In this document: one piece after another, positions 34,154 through 44,535 of the stretch
Layout: each line of letters begins with the position of its first letter
Numbering within the stretch: the first letter of the stretch is position 1
Assembly: GCF_000758625.1 (NCBI RefSeq)
Contig: NZ_CP009283.1
Span: 6,714,501-6,778,500, forward strand
DNA length: 64,000 nucleotides
DNA from: Paenibacillus sp. FSL R7-0273
Lineage (GTDB): Bacteria; Bacillota; Bacilli; Paenibacillales; Paenibacillaceae
Direction of reading: 5' to 3'
The notes under the pieces: generated by a model
The model's database searches: none
What the model was told of the DNA's origin: nothing
Seen by the model: only the letters and a program-made list of their open reading frames with translations
Made by a program: the position numbers and the translations under genes

Positions 34154-35977
34154 TTATGGCTGAGCAGAAATCGGAATCAGTTTGAGCGGCCCCTTTGTAA
34201 CATTGACCTGATTTACACGAGGGAGCCCCCCTTTTTGTGCTTCATATATCGATTTATCATACTTGATCTGCAGTCTCCGGTAATCTCCACCATTAAATAG
34301 AAGCGGGGTTGCACTACTCGCAGAAGTTGGCTCTAACACTTCCCCCACCACAGCATTAATAGTCAAAGTTCCTTTTGAAAAAACGCCTCCGTTAATGCTG
34401 AGTGTGGTCCCTACCCCATATAATGTAGCTTGTCCTTCTGTATACAGAAATGCATCCATACGGTCGGGCACCTGACTGCTAAATTTATCTACCCGGTTCA
34501 CAAGCATATCTTTTTGGGAGATCAGCACCAATTGCTTGTTTGAGAGTCCGTGAATTATTGCATCATCAATAGTAGCCTTTCCCAATACAAACATTGTAGA
34601 GTCAAAATTAACTTTTCCTTTAATAATGACATCTCCGGTAACCAAGATATTTCCCCGTACATTTATAGTGTCTGCAACGCTTTCATTATTTATAAATAAA
34701 TTTCCTTTCACAATCAGCCACTTTGAGTCTTCCTTAGCTTGTTCTGTAAATAGAACATCTTCATAATCAATACCATTTACAACTAAATTGTCTTCCAGTA
34801 CTGCATGAGTGTTGAGAGTATACAGCTTAGCCAAGTTATCTAGGTAATCTTGCAGGCTACTTTCATACTCGTCAAACTTATCTTCATAGTCAGGAGCCTC
34901 TGTATCAGTTGGAGGAATAGGACGAGGCTCATTATGCAAGATGTTAAAGGTACTTGGATACGTAAGACTTATATTAGGATCATTATCTATAAAATATTCT
35001 TTCAATAAATCTCTATTGTTGCTACTGGTAGCTTCAACCAGTTTATCAATGAATGACTCCTCTACATCAATTTGCACAAATTTCTGATGCTTCTTAATAT
35101 TTATTTTATCGAGAGGATATACCGGATCAGTTGAGTTAGAATTTAACTCTAAACCCAGAACATCTTTCAAATTACTATTAATAATATCATCTTGTGTAAC
35201 TACTGTACCACTTGAGGTTCCGGTTGCAATGTTGTTGTAATTACCGCTGCTGCCCGATGCATACTGAATGCTGTTTAATGATTGCACGTATACTTGGCCA
35301 TAGTCATCACCTTTAACAATCGGTGAAACTACAGGATAAATAGTCGATGCTTCACGAGTGGGACTGCCCATATATTTATAATAGGCTAGATCTCTTATCT
35401 TAAGCTCACCGCCAGCATATAAATTACCTTGAATTAATGGGGCTCCATTAATAATTACGTCTCCCTCCGAACCTAATGCATATTTTAGGAAATCAGGATT
35501 GGCATCAATGATCAGCTGCTGCTGAAGCTGTCTTGTAACTCCATTTACTTTGGCTTCAGCTGTTACCGTTAACTTGTAAATTAAAGTTTTGGATGCTTCT
35601 TCAGGGTTATCAAAGGTAATATTCTTAATTGTACCTTCTGCATTTGAAAGATCCGTTTGTACAGAAGATTTAGTTGTGAGAAGCTCATTGATATTATTAG
35701 TGATGGTATCTTGTAATGCATCAGGGCTTAGTTTCTTCCCATTAAGACCTGAAGTAATATACGCTGCTGCTTCTTCGAGAGATTTTTCTGTCAAATGCAG
35801 AGTCTGCACATCACTTTCCCTTGTCTCAGTTCTTTGGCTTCCTCCTACAGTGGCAGAAAGCACTCCTAAACCAAGAATGGTTAGTAATAATACAACAAAC
35901 ATTACCAGTACTAATGCTGAGCCCTGCTCTCTTTGGAGGATTTTAAAAAGTTTCCCTTTTTGAAATACTGTAAACAT
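34154..35977 (-). CDS. PilX-like minor pilin with long C-terminal beta-rich domain
   Basis: About 607 residues. The leader ends in LQREQG, followed by SALVLVMFVVLLLTILGLGV and a helix with ETRESDVQTLHLTEKSLEEAAAYI. This is the PilX pattern: prepilin-type leader without Glu at +5. PilX proteins are usually under 250 residues; here about 450 extra residues follow, with repeated short beta motifs (TINVRGNILVTGDVIIKG, VNFDSTMFVLGKATIDDAII, FLYTEGQATLYGVGTTLSI) suggesting a beta-helix or bactofilin-like fold. It may sit at the pilus tip. The ATG at 35977 has an AGGAGG ribosome binding site; the frame-open start at 36040 would overlap the previous gene. It is the last gene of the minor-pilin operon. 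Confidence 0.75.
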   Translation of the reverse strand: MFTVFQKGKLFKILQREQGSALVLVMFVVLLLTILGLGVLSATVGGSQRTETRESDVQTLHLTEKSLEEAAAYITSGLNGKKLSPDALQDTITNNINELLTTKSSVQTDLSNAEGTIKNITFDNPEEASKTLIYKLTVTAEAKVNGVTRQLQQQLIIDANPDFLKYALGSEGDVIINGAPLIQGNLYAGGELKIRDLAYYKYMGSPTREASTIYPVVSPIVKGDDYGQVYVQSLNSIQYASGSSGNYNNIATGTSSGTVVTQDDIINSNLKDVLGLELNSNSTDPVYPLDKINIKKHQKFVQIDVEESFIDKLVEATSSNNRDLLKEYFIDNDPNISLTYPSTFNILHNEPRPIPPTDTEAPDYEDKFDEYESSLQDYLDNLAKLYTLNTHAVLEDNLVVNGIDYEDVLFTEQAKEDSKWLIVKGNLFINNESVADTINVRGNILVTGDVIIKGKVNFDSTMFVLGKATIDDAIIHGLSNKQLVLISQKDMLVNRVDKFSSQVPDRMDAFLYTEGQATLYGVGTTLSINGGVFSKGTLTINAVVGEVLEPTSASSATPLLFNGGDYRRLQIKYDKSIYEAQKGGLPRVNQVNVTKGPLKLIPISAQP

Positions 35978-35990
35978 TAATAGTTGCCTC

Positions 35991-36527
35991 CTAGAATCCG
36001 AATTTGCTCTCGAGCTCCAGCTTATACTCTCTCCCCTCAAAGTTCTGGACCAGGACTAGGTCGATTTCAACAAGACCAGTATCACAAGGTATATTGTTTC
36101 TGCATAATTCTGATGAACTTGTAAATTTAATCTCAGATCCGCTTAAATCCGAAGTTGTCGCGGTAATAGATTCTTTTGAAACCACTGTACTACTGTTACC
36201 AATGATTAGCTGTCCATCTTTGATAAATATCTTTTGCATTGGAGTATTCCCTTTTAAGTTTGAGAAGGTCTCCACGCCGCTGCCATCAGACATATTTCCA
36301 ACTTTATCGGGAGCAGAGGTATATAGCTCAGTAATGATTGCAGACATAATAATATCGGCCTCATCACGCAGGGTGTTTTCAATTGTAATTTTGTGATAGC
36401 TGCGAATTCCAAACATTGTGATGCCTGAAATAAGGCCCACAACCATTGCGGATAATGTAATAGCTGCGATCATCTCTATTAGAGTAAGCCCCTGCTCATT
36501 GCGAAAGAAATTAACGAATCGCTTCAT
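35991..36527 (-). CDS. Minor prepilin, PilW/GspJ-like
   Basis: A 178-residue prepilin with leader MKRFVNFFRNEQG and mature start LTLIEMIAAITLSAMVVGLI (Glu at +5). The globular part contains a Cys pair (LCRNNIPCDTG, about 144-154) that may form a disulfide loop. The helix NTLRDEADIIMSAIITELYTS after the stalk is typical of PilW/GspJ-like subunits. It lies between another prepilin (overlap of 17 bases) and the PilX-like gene. In model systems such minor pilins prime assembly and carry tip proteins. Confidence 0.82.
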   Translation of the reverse strand: MKRFVNFFRNEQGLTLIEMIAAITLSAMVVGLISGITMFGIRSYHKITIENTLRDEADIIMSAIITELYTSAPDKVGNMSDGSGVETFSNLKGNTPMQKIFIKDGQLIIGNSSTVVSKESITATTSDLSGSEIKFTSSSELCRNNIPCDTGLVEIDLVLVQNFEGREYKLELESKFGF

Positions 36528-37041
36528 TGGTTATATATCCCTCCACTATGGTCTCAGCAGCCTTTCTGCCATTTTTCTCAGGAGCCTTAACGGTAACCAA
36601 AACAGGGATAAGGTAATTTGCCGCATCACTCTTTATGTCTTCCATTTCTTTATATAGATCTTCTTGATAGGCAATATTGATTGAATAACTAATACCATTG
36701 ATGCTTGGATTAAGTACTTTATCAAGTATCGTTACATCCTTCACCAGACTGCTATAGTTACAGGGAACCTCGAGTTCATCCACTGTGCACACGTCCCCAT
36801 AGCCGATATTAATATTACTATCGAAATATTTCTTCCACACATCAAAATCCTGCTTCTCCGCATAAAACAGCGCATTGCGAGCCAGATTGACCATGATCGT
36901 CTTGTTCTGGTTGGCTTTGGCGTATGACATGGCGTTGGTAAAATAAGACGTTAGTACCAGGGAGACGATCGACAGAATGATAATCGCCGCCAGTACTTCG
37001 ATCAGTGTAAATCCTTTTTCCTGCTTAAGACGATCTTTCAT
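36511..37041 (-). CDS. Minor prepilin, PilV/GspI-like
   Basis: About 176 residues with leader MKDRLKQEKG and mature start FTLIEVLAAIIILSIVSLVL (Glu at +5). The globular part has two cysteines in VCTVDELEVPCNYS. The frame is open up to 37131; ATG 37113 with GAGGGG ten bases upstream is a real alternative giving a 34-residue leader. ATG 37041 gives the usual short leader. It begins the three-gene minor-pilin operon, whose possible promoter element GCCGATATATA lies about 45 bases upstream of 37131. Confidence 0.78.
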   Translation of the reverse strand: MKDRLKQEKGFTLIEVLAAIIILSIVSLVLTSYFTNAMSYAKANQNKTIMVNLARNALFYAEKQDFDVWKKYFDSNINIGYGDVCTVDELEVPCNYSSLVKDVTILDKVLNPSINGISYSINIAYQEDLYKEMEDIKSDAANYLIPVLVTVKAPEKNGRKAAETIVEGYITNEAIR

Positions 37042-37177
37042 CCTGCCTTTTCGCCCCTCACTCTGCAAAGCTTTCGCACTTGCACATACCGAATCTATTA
37101 TTCCTGCTTCCATTATATTCTTTCCCCTCATAACCCAGCAATCCTATTACACATAATAATTCCAGCGATTTCTACTC

Positions 37178-37188
37178 TATATATCGGC
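37178..37188 (-). promoter_or_regulatory. Sigma-D-like -10 element upstream of the minor-pilin operon
   Basis: Reads GCCGATATATA on the minus strand. A weak -35 candidate (CAAA or AAAT) lies 16-17 bases upstream. It would drive the 37041/37113 gene with a short leader. Confidence 0.45.
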
Positions 37189-37230
37189 TATGCACTATGC
37201 TATCATTTGTGCTAAAAGGAGGAAATTACA

Positions 37231-38040
37231 ATGGCTCTGATTGAATGCAGATTTTATTCGGATGTGCTTGGCCTCAGTACTTCAATGACGGTGATTCTGC
37301 CGCAGCAGACGACAACACAAATTGGACTCAACAATGTGAAAAGAGGGAATCTTCACCCGACGCTCTACCTGCTGCACGGCCTGTCGGATGATGATTCGAT
37401 CTGGCTGCGCCGGACCTCGATTGAGCGCTATGCGGCTGAGCTGGGAATTGCGGTGGTGATGCCACAGGTGCACCGGAGCTTTTATACGGATATGGCCGAA
37501 GGCGGCCGGTACTGGACCTTTATCAGCGAGGAGCTGCCCGCGCTTGCCCGCTCATTCTTCCCGCTATCAGCTAAACGTGAGGATAATTTCGTGGCCGGGC
37601 TCTCCATGGGCGGTTACGGGGCGATGAAGCTGGGACTGCGCAAGCCGGAGGCTTTTGCCGCTGCTGCCAGCCTGTCGGGGGCGCTCGATATGGCGAATCA
37701 TTTCATGAACCGGGACGACGCGTCCAAAAGATCAATAGAATACGAGCTAATCTTCGGCAAGGAGGATATCACCGGCACGCCAAATGATCTGTTGTGGCTG
37801 CTTCGGGAGGTCGACCAATCAAACGGTCCTAAGCCGCTGCTCTACCAGTGCTGTGGTACAGAGGATTTCCTCTATGAAGACAATCAGGTGTTCCGCGCTG
37901 CCTGCGCCGAGACTTCGTTGTCATTAACCTATGAAGAAGGCCCAGGGGAGCATGAATGGGGTTATTGGGACGCCAAAATCCAGGATGTGCTGAAGTGGCT
38001 GCCGCTGGGCAAATCATCTTCTGATTCGTGGAGCATTTAG
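37231..38040 (+). CDS. Serine esterase, alpha/beta-hydrolase (esterase D / tributyrin esterase type)
   Basis: A 269-residue cytoplasmic hydrolase. It opens with [23 protein letters not shown], the usual start of small acyl esterases of the EstA/S-formylglutathione hydrolase group. The oxyanion segment LHGLSDD, the nucleophile elbow GLSMGGYG (Ser near 127), and the C-terminal histidine in [11 protein letters not shown] complete a catalytic triad with an Asp in the TEDFLYEDN region. It acts on short acyl esters, possibly deacetylating glycans. An AAAGGAGG ribosome binding site precedes the ATG. It stands alone, and its GC content is like the arginine genes rather than the pilin genes. Confidence 0.85.
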   Translation: MALIECRFYSDVLGLSTSMTVILPQQTTTQIGLNNVKRGNLHPTLYLLHGLSDDDSIWLRRTSIERYAAELGIAVVMPQVHRSFYTDMAEGGRYWTFISEELPALARSFFPLSAKREDNFVAGLSMGGYGAMKLGLRKPEAFAAAASLSGALDMANHFMNRDDASKRSIEYELIFGKEDITGTPNDLLWLLREVDQSNGPKPLLYQCCGTEDFLYEDNQVFRAACAETSLSLTYEEGPGEHEWGYWDAKIQDVLKWLPLGKSSSDSWSI

Positions 38041-38166
38041 GGCAAGCATTATCACTTTTGGTAGCGTATACAGTGATTTATAGCATCATTCATATCTTTT
38101 CCAAAAAAGTGAAGTTAACAAAAGCAGCGGAGGCCAGCCACCAGACTCATTTAACCCCCGCATAGT

Positions 38167-38215
38167 AAAAGACTGCCCTTCCCGCATAGGATTACCGCGG
38201 TGAGGACAGTCTTTT
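38167..38215. terminator. Bidirectional terminator between the esterase and argH
   Basis: AAAAGACTG pairs with CAGTCTTTT, enclosing an inner GC-rich stem (CCTTCCCGC / GCGGTGAGG). T-runs occur on both strands. It ends the arginine operon on the minus strand. Confidence 0.8.
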
Positions 38216-38263
38216 GTTATTTAGTCTGAGCGAACCAGGTTTGCTTGGCCTTGGACAAGCTGC

Positions 38264-39679
38264 TTATTCAGCACTGTCCGCATGCTGCGCTACCCACTTA
38301 CCCGCTTCAAGCAGGGAAGCCCCAGCGCGCTCAATTGCCGCTTTTACCTGTACTGTCGCTGTACCGCCATAGACGTTACGGGCGTTCACTACGGCCTCAG
38401 GCTGCAGGACAGCATAGATCTGGTCGTCGAACAATGGAGAGAACTGCTTGAACTCATCCAGGGTCAGATCAAGCAGGAATTTGCCTTCGTTGATGCAGTA
38501 GAGCACTGTTTTGCCGATAACCTCATGCGCCTGGCGGAAAGGCAAGCCTTTGCCAACCAGGAAGTCCGCAATGTCAGTCGCATTGGAAAAGTCGGTGTTA
38601 ACCGCTTCACGCATCCGGCCCTTATTCACCTTCATGGTGGAGATCATTGGAGCGAACAGCTGCAAGGCGCCTGTCAGTGTTGCTACTGTATCAAACATGC
38701 CTTCTTTGTCTTCCTGCATATCCTTGTTGTATGCCAGCGGCAGCGATTTGAGGACAGTCAGCAGACCGATCAGGTTGCCGTAGACACGGCCTGTTTTACC
38801 GCGCACCAGCTCGGGTACGTCAGGGTTTTTCTTCTGCGGCATGATGCTGCTGCCTGTGCAGAACGCATCGTCCAGCTCCACGAAGCTGAACTCGGTGCTG
38901 CTCCACAGCACCAGCTCTTCGCTGAGCCGGGACAGGTGGGTCATGATCAGCGCTGCGTTAGCCAGGAACTCGACGATAAAGTCGCGGTCGCTGACGGCGT
39001 CCAGACTGTTCTCATACACACTGTCAAATCCAAGCTGCTCAGCTACAAAATGACGGTCGATCGGGAACGTCGTTCCAGCCAGGGCTCCGGCGCCCAGCGG
39101 AAGCACGTTGATCCGCTTATAGCTGTCTGTCAGGCGCTCCGCATCGCGGCGGAACATCGATACATATGCCAGCAGATGATGGGCGAACAGGATCGGCTGG
39201 GCACGCTGCAGATGCGTGTAGCCCGGTACAATCGTGTCCACATTGTCTTTAGCCTGTTCAATCAGAGCTTCCTGCAGCTCGTGCAGCAAGCCAACGAACT
39301 CGACCACCCGGTTACGGAGGTAGAGGTGCATATCTGTCGCTACCTGATCGTTACGGCTGCGTCCGGTGTGCAGCTTACCGCCGACCGGACCCACTTCCTC
39401 GATCAGATTCTTTTCAATATTCATATGGATGTCTTCATCCGCTACGGAGAATTCGATTTCGCCTGCACGAACCTTTTCCAGCACCTTGTTCAGTCCGGCC
39501 TTGATCGTCTCAACATCCTCCTGCGGAAGAATACCGCATTTGCCCAGCATCGTGACATGGGCCAGACTGCCCTGCACATCCTCTTCGGCCAGTGCCTTAT
39601 CGAATCCGATGGATGCTGTATACTCCTCCACCAGCTTGTTAGTCCCTTTAGTAAACCGGCCGCCCCAAAGCTTGCTCAC
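38264..39679 (-). CDS. argH: Argininosuccinate lyase
   Basis: A 471-residue enzyme of the fumarase/aspartase superfamily that splits argininosuccinate into arginine and fumarate. It begins [19 protein letters not shown], has [19 protein letters not shown] and the signature [12 protein letters not shown] (about 280-291). Length is normal. It is the last gene of the arginine operon and ends at a bidirectional terminator. A GC-rich hairpin without T-tract lies in the 118-base gap to argG (39706-39744). Confidence 0.96.
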   Translation of the reverse strand: MSKLWGGRFTKGTNKLVEEYTASIGFDKALAEEDVQGSLAHVTMLGKCGILPQEDVETIKAGLNKVLEKVRAGEIEFSVADEDIHMNIEKNLIEEVGPVGGKLHTGRSRNDQVATDMHLYLRNRVVEFVGLLHELQEALIEQAKDNVDTIVPGYTHLQRAQPILFAHHLLAYVSMFRRDAERLTDSYKRINVLPLGAGALAGTTFPIDRHFVAEQLGFDSVYENSLDAVSDRDFIVEFLANAALIMTHLSRLSEELVLWSSTEFSFVELDDAFCTGSSIMPQKKNPDVPELVRGKTGRVYGNLIGLLTVLKSLPLAYNKDMQEDKEGMFDTVATLTGALQLFAPMISTMKVNKGRMREAVNTDFSNATDIADFLVGKGLPFRQAHEVIGKTVLYCINEGKFLLDLTLDEFKQFSPLFDDQIYAVLQPEAVVNARNVYGGTATVQVKAAIERAGASLLEAGKWVAQHADSAE

Positions 39680-39797
39680 CTGTTATGTCCTCCTCTGCTA
39701 GACGTCAGAGGGCCGCTCCTGTCCTGTCGGAGGAACGGCCTTCTGGTGTCCGCTTATGTTATGACCTGCTATGAAACCGCTGAGCGGTTATAATAAT

Positions 39798-41033
39798 CTA
39801 CTTATTGGATTCTGCTACGCCGGAGGAAACCTTCAGACGCAGTGCATTCAGGCGGATAAAGCCTGTTGCATCACCCTGATCATAGGCCTGAGTCGGATCT
39901 GCTTCCATTGTCGCGATATCCGGATTGTACAGGCTGACCGGTGATTTTACGCCGGCGCCGATGATGTTGCCTTTGTACAGCTTCACACGCACCGTACCGG
40001 TTACGTTCTTCTGGCTCTCGTTCACCAGTGCCTGCAGCGCAAGACGCTCAGGAGCGAACCAGAAACCGTTGTACACCAGAGTACTGTAACGGGTAATCAG
40101 GCTGTCGCGCAGGTTCATTACTTCACGGTCCATGGTGATGGACTCCATTTTGCGGTGCGCGGTGAACAGGATGGTTCCGCCTGGTGTCTCATAGACGCCG
40201 CGGCTCTTCATGCCGACAAAACGGTTCTCGACCATATCCACGCGTCCGATCCCGTGCTTACCGCCGAGCTCATTCAGCTTCTCCATTACCTGCAGCGGAG
40301 TCAAGGCTTCGCCGTTCAGTGCTACGCAGTCGCCCTTGAGGAAGTCCAGCTCCAGATACTCTGCTTCATCTGGTGCGTCCTCAGGTGCGTTACTGAGCAG
40401 GAACATTTCTTTGTTCTCCGGTGCGCTTGGGTCAAACCAGGGATCTTCCAGCACGCCGCTCTCATAGCTGATGTGCAGCAGGTTGCGGTCCATTGAGTAC
40501 GGCTTAGCAGCCGAGGCCTGTACCGGAATGCCGTTTGCTTCAGCGTAGGCGATCATTTCGGCACGGCCCGGGAACTGGTTGCGGAACTCTTCCAGCCGCC
40601 AAGGTGCAATTACCTTGATGTTCGGCGATAATGCTGCCGCATTCAGCTCGAAGCGGACCTGGTCATTGCCTTTGCCGGTTGCGCCGTGGGCAATTGCTGT
40701 AGCGCCTTCTGCGATAGCAATGTCCACCATACGCTTAGCAATCAGCGGACGGGCAATACTGGTGCCGAGCAGATATTGGCCTTCATACAAAGCGCCCGAC
40801 TGGAACATCGGGTAGATGAAATCACTCGCGAACTCATCGCGCAGATCGTCAATATAGACCTTCGATGCGCCGGTAGCCAGTGCTTTTTCCTCCAGGCCGT
40901 CCAGCTCTTCCTTCTGGCCGATATCGGCAGTGAAGGCGATAATCTCCGCATCATAGGTTTCTTTTAGCCATTTCAGAATGACTGAGGTGTCCAGCCCGCC
41001 GGAATAGGCGAGTACAATTTTTTCTTTAGGCAT
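39798..41033 (-). CDS. argG: Argininosuccinate synthase
   Basis: A 411-residue ATP-dependent ligase joining citrulline and aspartate. The N-terminal PP-loop [15 protein letters not shown] (about 9-23) binds ATP, and [19 protein letters not shown] and [11 protein letters not shown] are conserved. Length is normal for the family. It is separated from argF by 319 bases that contain a hairpin-forming repeat element, so argG-argH may have their own promoter. Confidence 0.96.
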   Translation of the reverse strand: MPKEKIVLAYSGGLDTSVILKWLKETYDAEIIAFTADIGQKEELDGLEEKALATGASKVYIDDLRDEFASDFIYPMFQSGALYEGQYLLGTSIARPLIAKRMVDIAIAEGATAIAHGATGKGNDQVRFELNAAALSPNIKVIAPWRLEEFRNQFPGRAEMIAYAEANGIPVQASAAKPYSMDRNLLHISYESGVLEDPWFDPSAPENKEMFLLSNAPEDAPDEAEYLELDFLKGDCVALNGEALTPLQVMEKLNELGGKHGIGRVDMVENRFVGMKSRGVYETPGGTILFTAHRKMESITMDREVMNLRDSLITRYSTLVYNGFWFAPERLALQALVNESQKNVTGTVRVKLYKGNIIGAGVKSPVSLYNPDIATMEADPTQAYDQGDATGFIRLNALRLKVSSGVAESNK

Positions 41034-41352
41034 GGGGGTGCAACTTCCTTTCAGTGTGGGGGTATGGGATGGATTTATGAAAAAACAGCTGATATAACTC
41101 TGTTGCTCGGACGCAAGCTGCGTGAATGTTTGGACTTCCGGTCGCTGTTGTCTTCAGATTTCCTAATTTGAACCGCTATACAGCGGTAGAAATCCGAAGA
41201 CAAAGGCGAACGCTAGCGCTCCTACAGTTCCAAACTTCACTCCGTTGCTTAGCACCAAAATTATATCGCGTAATATTTCAAACCCATCCTATATAGTGTT
41301 TTATATAGTATAAGACCTCTAAGGCCTTTGCAGGTTCAAAACTGCAATTTCT
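41034..41352. other. argF-argG spacer with a repeat element and AT-rich tract
   Basis: No gene is seen. It holds the first copy of the roughly 120-bp hairpin repeat (41124-41244) and, next to argF, an AT-rich stretch with short inverted repeats around 41290-41315 (CTATATAG...TATATAG). A TATAAT on the minus strand near 41264 could belong to an argG promoter, but no convincing -35 was found. Confidence 0.45.
41124..41244 (+). repeat. Hairpin-forming intergenic repeat, copy A
   Basis: A 121-base element nearly identical to the one at 49185-49305. It folds on itself: outer arms GTTTGGA / TCCAAAC, a middle stem TGTCTTCAGATTTC / GAAATCCGAAGACA with one mismatch, and an apical hairpin ACCGCT-ATAC-AGCGGT. 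It has no coding potential and no transposase gene, and resembles a MITE or REP-like element. Confidence 0.8.
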
Positions 41353-42321
41353 TTAGCCCATCAAAGCAGCCATCAGCGCCTTCTGCGCATGCAGGCGGTT
41401 CTCGGCCTGGTCGAAAATAACTGAGTTCGGGCCGTCGATTACGCCCGTGCTGACCTCTTCCTCACGGTGGGCCGGCAGGCAGTGCAGGAACAGGTAGTCG
41501 CTCTTAGCGCCTTTTACAAGCTCCTCGTTGACCTGGTAGTCCTTGAATGCCGCTTCACGTGCCAGCTGCTCGGCTTCGAAGCCCATACTCGCCCACACGT
41601 CAGTGTAGATTACGTCAGCGTCCTGTACGGCTTCCTGCGGGCTGTTGGTGATGACGATGTTAGCGCCTGTCTCTTTGGCAATCTCACGCGCCTCAGCAAC
41701 GACAGCCGGGTCAGGCTCGTAGCCCTCAGGTCCGGCAACCGAGACATGCACGCCCAGCTTGGCGCCGCCGATCAGCAGGGAATGGGCCATGTTGTTGCCG
41801 TCGCCGATATAGGCCAATTTAAGGCCTTTCAGCTTGCCTTTGTGCTCGTATACGGTCTGATAGTCCGCCAGCACCTGACAAGGATGTGCCAGGTCGCTCA
41901 GGCCGTTGATTACAGGCACAGAAGCGTAACGCGCCAGGTCCTCAACCTTATCATGGCCGAAGGTACGGATCATGATGCCGTCGAGATAGCGTGACATCAC
42001 CTGAGCCGTGTCGCCAACGGTCTCGCCGCGGCCGAGCTGGATGTCATTTTTGCTCAGAAACAGCGCATGGCCGCCGAGCTGGTACATGCCGACCTCGAAG
42101 GATACGCGTGTGCGGGTCGAGGATTTTTCAAAAACAAGTCCGATCGTTTTGCCTTGCAGCGGCTGGTAAACCTCGCCGTTTTTTTGCTTCTTCTTCAGCT
42201 CGATAGCCAGATCAATCAGATACGTGATTTCCTCCGGGCTGTAATCGTTCAGCTCCAGCAGATCACGGCCTTTGAGCTGCTCTGCGATCGCCAGCTTCCC
42301 GCTGTGTACACTCTGGCTCAT
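41353..42321 (-). CDS. argF: Ornithine carbamoyltransferase
   Basis: A 322-residue enzyme that transfers carbamoyl from carbamoyl phosphate to ornithine, giving citrulline. The carbamoyl-phosphate site [10 protein letters not shown] (about 67-76), [11 protein letters not shown] (about 146) and the ornithine/zinc-type site [13 protein letters not shown] (about 284) are all present. The start codon overlaps the argD stop by four bases (ATGA), showing coupling. The long spacer to argG follows. Confidence 0.96.
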   Translation of the reverse strand: MSQSVHSGKLAIAEQLKGRDLLELNDYSPEEITYLIDLAIELKKKQKNGEVYQPLQGKTIGLVFEKSSTRTRVSFEVGMYQLGGHALFLSKNDIQLGRGETVGDTAQVMSRYLDGIMIRTFGHDKVEDLARYASVPVINGLSDLAHPCQVLADYQTVYEHKGKLKGLKLAYIGDGNNMAHSLLIGGAKLGVHVSVAGPEGYEPDPAVVAEAREIAKETGANIVITNSPQEAVQDADVIYTDVWASMGFEAEQLAREAAFKDYQVNEELVKGAKSDYLFLHCLPAHREEEVSTGVIDGPNSVIFDQAENRLHAQKALMAALMG

Positions 42322-43604
42322 GAATGTGCCTCCCCGCTTTCTTTGTTAGCATAAGTATGAATGAGCGGAACAAGAATGTCCACCGCCTGGCGGATCTCAT
42401 CCTGGCTCACATAAAGATTAGGCAGCAGCCGGATTACGTTCGGTCCGGCCTGCACGAACAGCAGCCCTTGCTTCTGTCCGGCCAGTACAATATCGCCTAC
42501 CGCCTCTGTGCATTCGATTCCGATCAAGAGACCCTTGCCGCGCACTTCCTTCACAAACGGCGTATCCGCCAGCTTCTCTCTCAGCAGGCCGCGCAGGAAC
42601 TCGCCCATCTCCTCGGCGCGCTGCGGCAGCTCGTCTTCGAGCATTGTCTCGATCGTCGCTTCCATCACCGCTGCCGCCAGCGGCGTACCGCCGAAGGTGC
42701 TTGCATGGCTGCCCGGGCTGAACGCTTCGCGCAGATAACCTTTGCCCAGCATAACGCCTGCCGGGAACCCGCTGGCTACGCCTTTTGCCAGGGTGAAAAT
42801 ATCCGGCTCAATCCCGTAATGCTGATGGGCAAACAGCTTGCCTGTACGGCCCATACCGGTCTGCACTTCATCCACGATCAGCAGCAGGCCATGCTCGTTG
42901 CACAGCTCAACCACAGCATCGAGGAACTCCTGCTGTACCTCCAGCACGCCGCCTTCGGCCAGAATCATCTCCAGCATGATAGCTGCAGTATTGTCCGTAA
43001 TGGCTTCCTTCAGCGCCGGCAGATCATGCAAAGGCACTGTCTTGAACCCGCCCGGCAACGGCAGAAAGCCTTCTTTTACCTTTTGCTGGCCAGTGGCTGT
43101 CAGCGTCGCCAAAGTACGTCCATGGAAGGACTGCTCAAACGTAATAATCTCATAGCGTCCCGTGCCTTTCACCTTCTGGTGATAACGGCGTGCCAGCTTG
43201 ATCGCTGCTTCATTCGCTTCCGCCCCGCTGTTGCAAAAGAACACCTGATCCGCACAGCTGTTACCCGTAAGCAGCGCTGCTACCCGGTCCTGACCCGGAA
43301 TGTGGAACAGGTTCGACACATGCCATAGCGTATCAATCTGTGCCTTCAGCTTCTCGCCAACCTTCTCGGGAGCGTGTCCCAGACTGGTTACCGCCAGCCC
43401 GCACATGAAGTCGAGGTACTTGTTCCCCTGGTCGTCCCAGACCCAGCTGCCTTTGCCCTTAACCAGACTCAGATCATATCTGGCATAGGACGGGAATACC
43501 GCACTCAGCTTGGCAGGAGCAGCCTCCTGAACCTCCGTTTTGCCTGAACGGGTATGCGCAGCCCCTGTTAAAGAATCCTTTTCCGCCTGTGTAAGCTCAC
43601 TCAT
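42318..43604 (-). CDS. argD: Acetylornithine aminotransferase
   Basis: A 428-residue PLP-dependent class III aminotransferase converting N-acetylglutamate semialdehyde to N-acetylornithine. Conserved parts are [20 protein letters not shown] (about 121-140), the Asp of [15 protein letters not shown] and the PLP lysine in [17 protein letters not shown]. The N-terminus is about 25 residues longer than many ArgD proteins, so the next ATG or GTG inside might be used. It overlaps argF by four bases. Confidence 0.94.
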   Translation of the reverse strand: MSELTQAEKDSLTGAAHTRSGKTEVQEAAPAKLSAVFPSYARYDLSLVKGKGSWVWDDQGNKYLDFMCGLAVTSLGHAPEKVGEKLKAQIDTLWHVSNLFHIPGQDRVAALLTGNSCADQVFFCNSGAEANEAAIKLARRYHQKVKGTGRYEIITFEQSFHGRTLATLTATGQQKVKEGFLPLPGGFKTVPLHDLPALKEAITDNTAAIMLEMILAEGGVLEVQQEFLDAVVELCNEHGLLLIVDEVQTGMGRTGKLFAHQHYGIEPDIFTLAKGVASGFPAGVMLGKGYLREAFSPGSHASTFGGTPLAAAVMEATIETMLEDELPQRAEEMGEFLRGLLREKLADTPFVKEVRGKGLLIGIECTEAVGDIVLAGQKQGLLFVQAGPNVIRLLPNLYVSQDEIRQAVDILVPLIHTYANKESGEAHS

Positions 43605-43692
43605 TCTTAGTCACTCTCCCACCATGCTGCTTCCGGTAAACCGGCAGCGCTATATTTTGAATAGTACCTGGCTCCGTCTTGAACTCTCCTTG

Positions 43693-44496
43693 CTACGAAC
43701 GGATAATTCTCGTCCCGAGCTTCTCCCCGCCCAGCACCCTGCTCAGCACCTGCGGCTCCTTGCCGTCTACAATAACAACTTCAGACACGCTGCCCTGGAT
43801 GCAGTCCATCGCCGCACGCACTTTCGGAATCATTCCGCCGTAAATTTCACCGCTGGCAATCAGCTCTTCGATCTCTGACACAGTAACTGACGGCAGTACG
43901 ACCTTTTCACCGTCCATTACACGCATAATCCCGGGAACATCCGTGACCACAATCATTGAAGGCGACTCTACAAAAGAAGCCACCGCCCCAGCCGCCGTAT
44001 CTGCATTAATATTGTAACGCTGCCCCCCGGCATCTACACCAATAGGTGCAATAACCGGAATGTAGCCGAGTGCGAGAATCCCTTGAACAATCTCCGCCTT
44101 AACCCCGGTCACCTCGCCGACCTGCCCTACTTCATCACTGTTGGCTACAGGCCGTGCCAGTATCAGATTGCCGTCCACACCGGACAAGCCAAGCGCCTGC
44201 CCGCCGCTGCCCTGGATCCTGCGGACAATCGCCTTGTTGATGCTGCCTGCCAGCGTCATCTCTACAACATCCAGCACTTCCTCTGTGGTCACCCGCAGTC
44301 CGTTCACAAAGCGGCTCTCAATCCCCAGCTTCGCCAGATTCTCCGAAATTGCCGGTCCGCCGCCGTGTACAATGACAGGCTGAACCCCGCTGGCCTGCAG
44401 CTCCCGCAGATCCTCAAAAAAAGAATCCGGCAGCGCAGCCAGCGTACTCCCGCCGCATTTCATCACAAACAGCTTTTCTATCTTTTGCTCACTCAT
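43693..44496 (-). CDS. argB: Acetylglutamate kinase
   Basis: A 267-residue amino-acid kinase that phosphorylates N-acetylglutamate. It opens FVMKCGGSTLAALPDSFFED, with the Gly-rich VIVHGGGPAISENLAKLGI and IPVIAPIGVDAGGQRYNINADTAAGAVA. It is short and lacks the N-terminal helix associated with arginine-inhibited hexameric kinases, suggesting that feedback control lies elsewhere (family knowledge, not tested). Gaps to its neighbours are 40 and 88 bases. Confidence 0.95.
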   Translation of the reverse strand: MSEQKIEKLFVMKCGGSTLAALPDSFFEDLRELQASGVQPVIVHGGGPAISENLAKLGIESRFVNGLRVTTEEVLDVVEMTLAGSINKAIVRRIQGSGGQALGLSGVDGNLILARPVANSDEVGQVGEVTGVKAEIVQGILALGYIPVIAPIGVDAGGQRYNINADTAAGAVASFVESPSMIVVTDVPGIMRVMDGEKVVLPSVTVSEIEELIASGEIYGGMIPKVRAAMDCIQGSVSEVVIVDGKEPQVLSRVLGGEKLGTRIIRS

Positions 44497-44535
44497 TATC
44501 CGGTACCCTCCCTATGGTTGTATGCCAGCCGCCCG

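Noticed and set aside
38282..39793. Open frame of 503 codons on the plus strand opposite argH
   Set aside because: It mirrors argH, a well-conserved gene with all family motifs; the long antisense frame comes from codon bias. No ribosome binding site or family match was seen.
42324..43328. Open frame of 334 codons opposite argD
   Set aside because: Antisense shadow with no recognisable domain.
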